Notes under the pieces: generated by a model
The model's input: the letters and a program-made list of their open reading frames with translations, nothing else
Told to the model about the DNA's origin: nothing
Databases searched by the model: none
Made by a program: the position numbers and the translations under genes
Source of the DNA: UBA4782 sp034430215
Lineage (GTDB): Bacteria; Chloroflexota; Anaerolineae; Anaerolineales; Anaerolineaceae
Assembly: GCA_034430215.1 (NCBI GenBank)
Contig: DAOUFE010000023.1
Location: forward strand, 103,884-167,883
DNA: 64,000 nt
Direction of reading: 5' to 3'
Part shown: one piece after another, positions 61,708 to 64,000 of the stretch
How positions within the stretch are numbered: the first letter of the stretch is position 1
How the letters are laid out: every line of letters begins with the position of its first letter

Positions 61708-62973
61708 TCATTTTGTGAGAGAAATGACGTTTATTCCTAAATCTATGCCTCCCGTTCCATAGGCAAGATCAACCGGGTAATTATCCACAAAATACCCCTC
61801 AATCGTTTTTACATTATCTTTCATGTTGCCTGCGCTGACCGCCCATTCGTGCCCCGGACACTTATCATTTCCGCCTTTTCGGACACAGGTTACATAGAAC
61901 GGGGCAAAACCAACGATGTGGTAATACGTGTTTCCGTTTCCGCTAATCACAGTATCTGTTTCACCCGGTTCAAGAGGAAGCCCGGTAACACCTGTATGAG
62001 CCAGATCCTGACATTGTGTACTGTTCACTCCAACATCTTTTGGGCAAACAGCATTTACCACAGGAACCATGACTACTTTATTAGCAGAAATGATCACCTC
62101 TTCAATCGTATCCAACACTGCTGCATTGACACCAGTCTGCCCGGGAGCCCAGGTATGGATGTTCAGTTCCTGCGCATAGAATTCTTGAATAGATTTTTTC
62201 AGATTTGCTTCATCCAGATCCAGCCAGGAACGATCTCCCGAACCCAGGAGGTCAATCGCCCCATCTCCATCGAGATCACAGGTTAGTTCATCGCCACCAC
62301 CTGGGATCTCCACGCAATGATCAATCCCCGCCTGGTCTGAATCCATAACAATATAAATCTTATTATCGACAATTCCGCCATTTTTCCCAAAATTATAAGG
62401 GGTGTAATAATTGACGCCATCGATCGTAACAACTGGCACCGGATTTCCATTGATATCTTTACCGTCAATGAGCGGCTTCATTTGAGTAGGCCAATCCAGC
62501 CCTTTTTCCTGGCATTTTCCGCTGAGGGATTCTGTCACAGGTGCCCGGCACGACCAGGCAATAGGGATCAAGTGTTCTGCACTACCTGGGTGAAAACATC
62601 CGGCAGTTGCAGAAGCCTGCACCGTAGTTTGAGGGCGACCGAACAATTGAGCAAAAAAGCTTGCGCGGGTGATGGTTACATCTACGGTAACACTGTTATC
62701 AGTAGTATTTATTGTTGCGTTTGCTGTTGTTGAATAATTTTCGACTTGAGCATATTCAACAGCCATAGATTCTGCATTTGCCATGCCGTAATAACAGTAC
62801 TCATGAGCTCCAGCCAGAGCACCAGCATCTGCTGCTGTTTGAGCTGCTCTGCGGTTCATATACAACATCCCCCCATCCAGCAACAACGCACCGACCACCA
62901 GCATGGCAACCAGAGCAACCACGAAGATAACGATGATCTGACCCTTTTCGAATTTTCCCTTGTTTTTCATCAT
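61708..62973 (-). CDS. TadG-like pilus assembly protein (Tad domain)
   Basis: A 421-residue protein with an N-terminal Tad/TadE-like region: basic tail, GQIIVIFVVALVAML helix (about 12-36) and GGMLYMNRRAAQTAADAGAL, the conserved Tad-domain (PF13400) signature with the AADAGALAG stretch. A large extracytoplasmic domain with many cysteines follows (about 15, some in CDLDGDGA, CQEKG and NAVCPKDVGVNSTQC). It has no von Willebrand A domain of the kind found in longer TadG proteins. It may be a minor pseudopilin or a wall-linked scaffold. Confidence 0.88.
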   Translation of the reverse strand: MMKNKGKFEKGQIIVIFVVALVAMLVVGALLLDGGMLYMNRRAAQTAADAGALAGAHEYCYYGMANAESMAVEYAQVENYSTTANATINTTDNSVTVDVTITRASFFAQLFGRPQTTVQASATAGCFHPGSAEHLIPIAWSCRAPVTESLSGKCQEKGLDWPTQMKPLIDGKDINGNPVPVVTIDGVNYYTPYNFGKNGGIVDNKIYIVMDSDQAGIDHCVEIPGGGDELTCDLDGDGAIDLLGSGDRSWLDLDEANLKKSIQEFYAQELNIHTWAPGQTGVNAAVLDTIEEVIISANKVVMVPVVNAVCPKDVGVNSTQCQDLAHTGVTGLPLEPGETDTVISGNGNTYYHIVGFAPFYVTCVRKGGNDKCPGHEWAVSAGNMKDNVKTIEGYFVDNYPVDLAYGTGGIDLGINVISLTK

Positions 62974-63010
62974 TTTCTTCCTCGATAAAAAACTAAATTA
63001 TGGGGAAGCC

Positions 63011-63424
63011 CTATTGATATAAAGGTGCAACTTCCATGCTTGATTCGGCTTCCAAATTAATATTATTCCCTGCACCTAGAATCAGGGACAGACCAGGAGT
63101 AACAGGAGAAAAGGTATAGTTTGCGTGTACTGTTACTATATGCGAAGGGGCTGTGGGAGGAGTGACGGTAACAATGATATTATCAGGGTTGAGACCTTCT
63201 GCGGTATCTTTAACTGCTTTGATCACCAGGTCCTGATCAGCACTGGTTTCTAAAGGGTGAACAACAGCAAAACGCGTTCCTTCTCTGACTGCATTGGATA
63301 GTACGGAGTAACTGAAAACCGCCCGACCCAGGTCAACAAATACCGTAATTGAAAAAACAACTACCGGAATGATCAGCATGAATTCAACAATTGATTGTCC
63401 GGTAACCCCTTTTCGTTTGTTCAT
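63011..63424 (-). CDS. TadE-like pseudopilin
   Basis: A 137-residue minor pseudopilin of the TadE family. After a basic tail comes GQSIVEFMLIIPVVVFSITV, in which Gly-Gln-Ser is the typical processing context and Glu follows at +5 before the hydrophobic helix. DLGRAVFSYSVLSNAVREGT and a beta-rich C-terminal part end with FSPVTPGLSLILGAG. Its start overlaps the stop of the other TadE gene by four bases (ATGA), so they are translationally coupled. Prepilin-peptidase processing is expected, but no peptidase gene is in the window. Confidence 0.92.
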   Translation of the reverse strand: MNKRKGVTGQSIVEFMLIIPVVVFSITVFVDLGRAVFSYSVLSNAVREGTRFAVVHPLETSADQDLVIKAVKDTAEGLNPDNIIVTVTPPTAPSHIVTVHANYTFSPVTPGLSLILGAGNNINLEAESSMEVAPLYQ

Positions 63425-63837
63425 TTTAACATCTTCATTCTTGCGGTATGGTTAATATTTAATGGCCCAAACATAAAGTCAAATATCTTCAAATGGATTT
63501 GACTTTTTACAGTAACTTCAACAGGTTCTCCATTCGTACAGCAATTATTAATGGTAATATCCGTTGGTTGTACAGTCATTCCTGCTGCATAGGCTTCACT
63601 TACAACAGCATCTCTTGTTCCAAGATAGCAGAAGGTTGTATTTATCGGATCACAATTTGTCTTGTCAGTAGGATTGTAGGAAAGGTAATATGCTCCTTCT
63701 CTGGCAGAGTTTATGAGAGCAATTTTCATGTAAAAAGCGCGCCCAAAATCCAGCGCACCCATGATTAGAAGAAGCATAATGGGAAGTATGAGTGCGAATT
63801 CAACGATTGATTGACCCGAATTTTGTAACTTCTTCAT
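63421..63837 (-). CDS. TadE-like pseudopilin (first gene of the Tad operon)
   Basis: A 138-residue TadE-family pseudopilin with the processing and helix region GQSIVEFALILPIMLLLIMG, then DFGRAFYMKIALINSAREGA, closely like the next gene. Its C-terminal part differs and has cysteines (CDPINTTFCYLG, NNCCTNG) that could form disulphides. GAGGTGG lies before the ATG inside a small hairpin. It heads the operon TadE-TadE-TadG-CpaB-CpaE-TadB-TadC-TPR-CpaF, from the promoter at 63866-63874. Confidence 0.92.
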   Translation of the reverse strand: MKKLQNSGQSIVEFALILPIMLLLIMGALDFGRAFYMKIALINSAREGAYYLSYNPTDKTNCDPINTTFCYLGTRDAVVSEAYAAGMTVQPTDITINNCCTNGEPVEVTVKSQIHLKIFDFMFGPLNINHTARMKMLK

Positions 63838-63841
63838 GTCT

Positions 63842-63857
63842 AACCGCCACCTCGGTT
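63842..63857 (-). promoter_or_regulatory. Hairpin presenting the ribosome site of the first Tad gene
   Basis: On the minus strand AACCG (63857-63853) and CGGTT (63846-63842) form a five-bp stem, with AGGTGG in the six-base loop. The loop is the ribosome binding site of the TadE gene. The hairpin would sit at the very 5' end of the transcript from the promoter at 63866. Confidence 0.4.
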
Positions 63858-63865
63858 ATTTACGC

Positions 63866-63874
63866 ATTATAACA
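63866..63874 (-). promoter_or_regulatory. Extended -10 promoter of the Tad operon
   Basis: On the minus strand TGTTATAAT (63874-63866), an extended -10 with perfect TATAAT, lies about 30 bases before the first TadE gene. A -35 at 17 bases is poor. The region 63875-64000 shows no gene. Confidence 0.5.
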
Positions 63875-64000
63875 TTTCGCAATTAATATTTTATTAACAA
63901 TACTAGCCACCTGACAGTTTGTCATAGACAGGGATAAAAGCAAGCGAGAATTGGGACGAGTTAGATAAATGACGATCACGCATATACAAACCAATGCGAA

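Noticed and set aside
54226..63837. A secretin or Flp pilin gene hidden in the Tad operon
   Set aside because: All frames are accounted for by the nine genes listed. None has secretin repeats or the short Flp pilin form.

Overview
The window looks like a chromosomal segment of a member of the Anaerolineae (phylum Chloroflexota). Three things suggest this. The lipoprotein signal peptides are followed directly by Thr/Glu/Pro-rich tethers (CQPKATEAPA, CKPKATEVPV). The exported proteins carry long Thr-Pro linkers. A Tad pilus locus is present with no outer-membrane secretin. This is inference from style and content; no rRNA or tRNA marker is present.

Layout. 1-9.9 kb: a DEAD-box RNA helicase with an apparent attenuator in its leader; a plus-strand operon of a GPH sugar symporter, an esterase and a PHP hydrolase; an OFA transporter; a HIT protein; a CPBP protease; an AT-rich GT87-like membrane protein. 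10-18.5 kb: an ArsB/NhaD-type transporter, then an operon read leftwards (nucleoside phosphorylase, divergent PurH-like enzyme, BMP lipoprotein, ABC ATPase, two permeases) that appears to import and process nucleosides. 18.7-29.7 kb: an EamA transporter, then an alpha-glucan locus with a MalE-like lipoprotein, MalF, MalG, a lipoprotein alpha-amylase, a glycosyltransferase-MalF fusion, a second MalG and a cytoplasmic GH13 enzyme. No sugar-ABC ATPase is encoded there. 30.1-33.6 kb: PAP2 phosphatase, lone receiver, NarL-type regulator and PAS-GAF histidine kinase. 33.9-39.4 kb: a cyclic-di-GMP-I riboswitch with an intrinsic terminator in front of a large secreted beta-helix/discoidin protein, followed by a second beta-helix paralogue.

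39.4-53.8 kb: a compact exopolysaccharide cluster read leftwards from one promoter. It holds a sugar-phosphate transferase, a WbpB/WbpD/WbpE-like sugar-modification trio, a Wzz/BY-kinase-like protein with a degenerate ATP site, a fused MurJ-type flippase and O-antigen-ligase-type polymerase, three GT4 glycosyltransferases, a FemAB-like acyltransferase and a polysaccharide deacetylase. 54.2-63.8 kb: a Tad/Flp pilus operon (two TadE, TadG, CpaB, CpaE/TadZ, TadB, TadC, a TPR/LysM-like membrane protein, CpaF) with its own promoter and terminator.

The right two thirds of the window reads as a surface programme: a two-component system, a c-di-GMP-sensing leader controlling an adhesin-like protein, capsule or EPS synthesis, and a pilus. 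The most unusual items are the GT39-like/MalF fusion, the flippase-polymerase fusion, the catalytically divergent PurH homologue, the degenerate BY-kinase, and paired 14-15 bp intercistronic stem-loops behind both ABC binding-protein genes.
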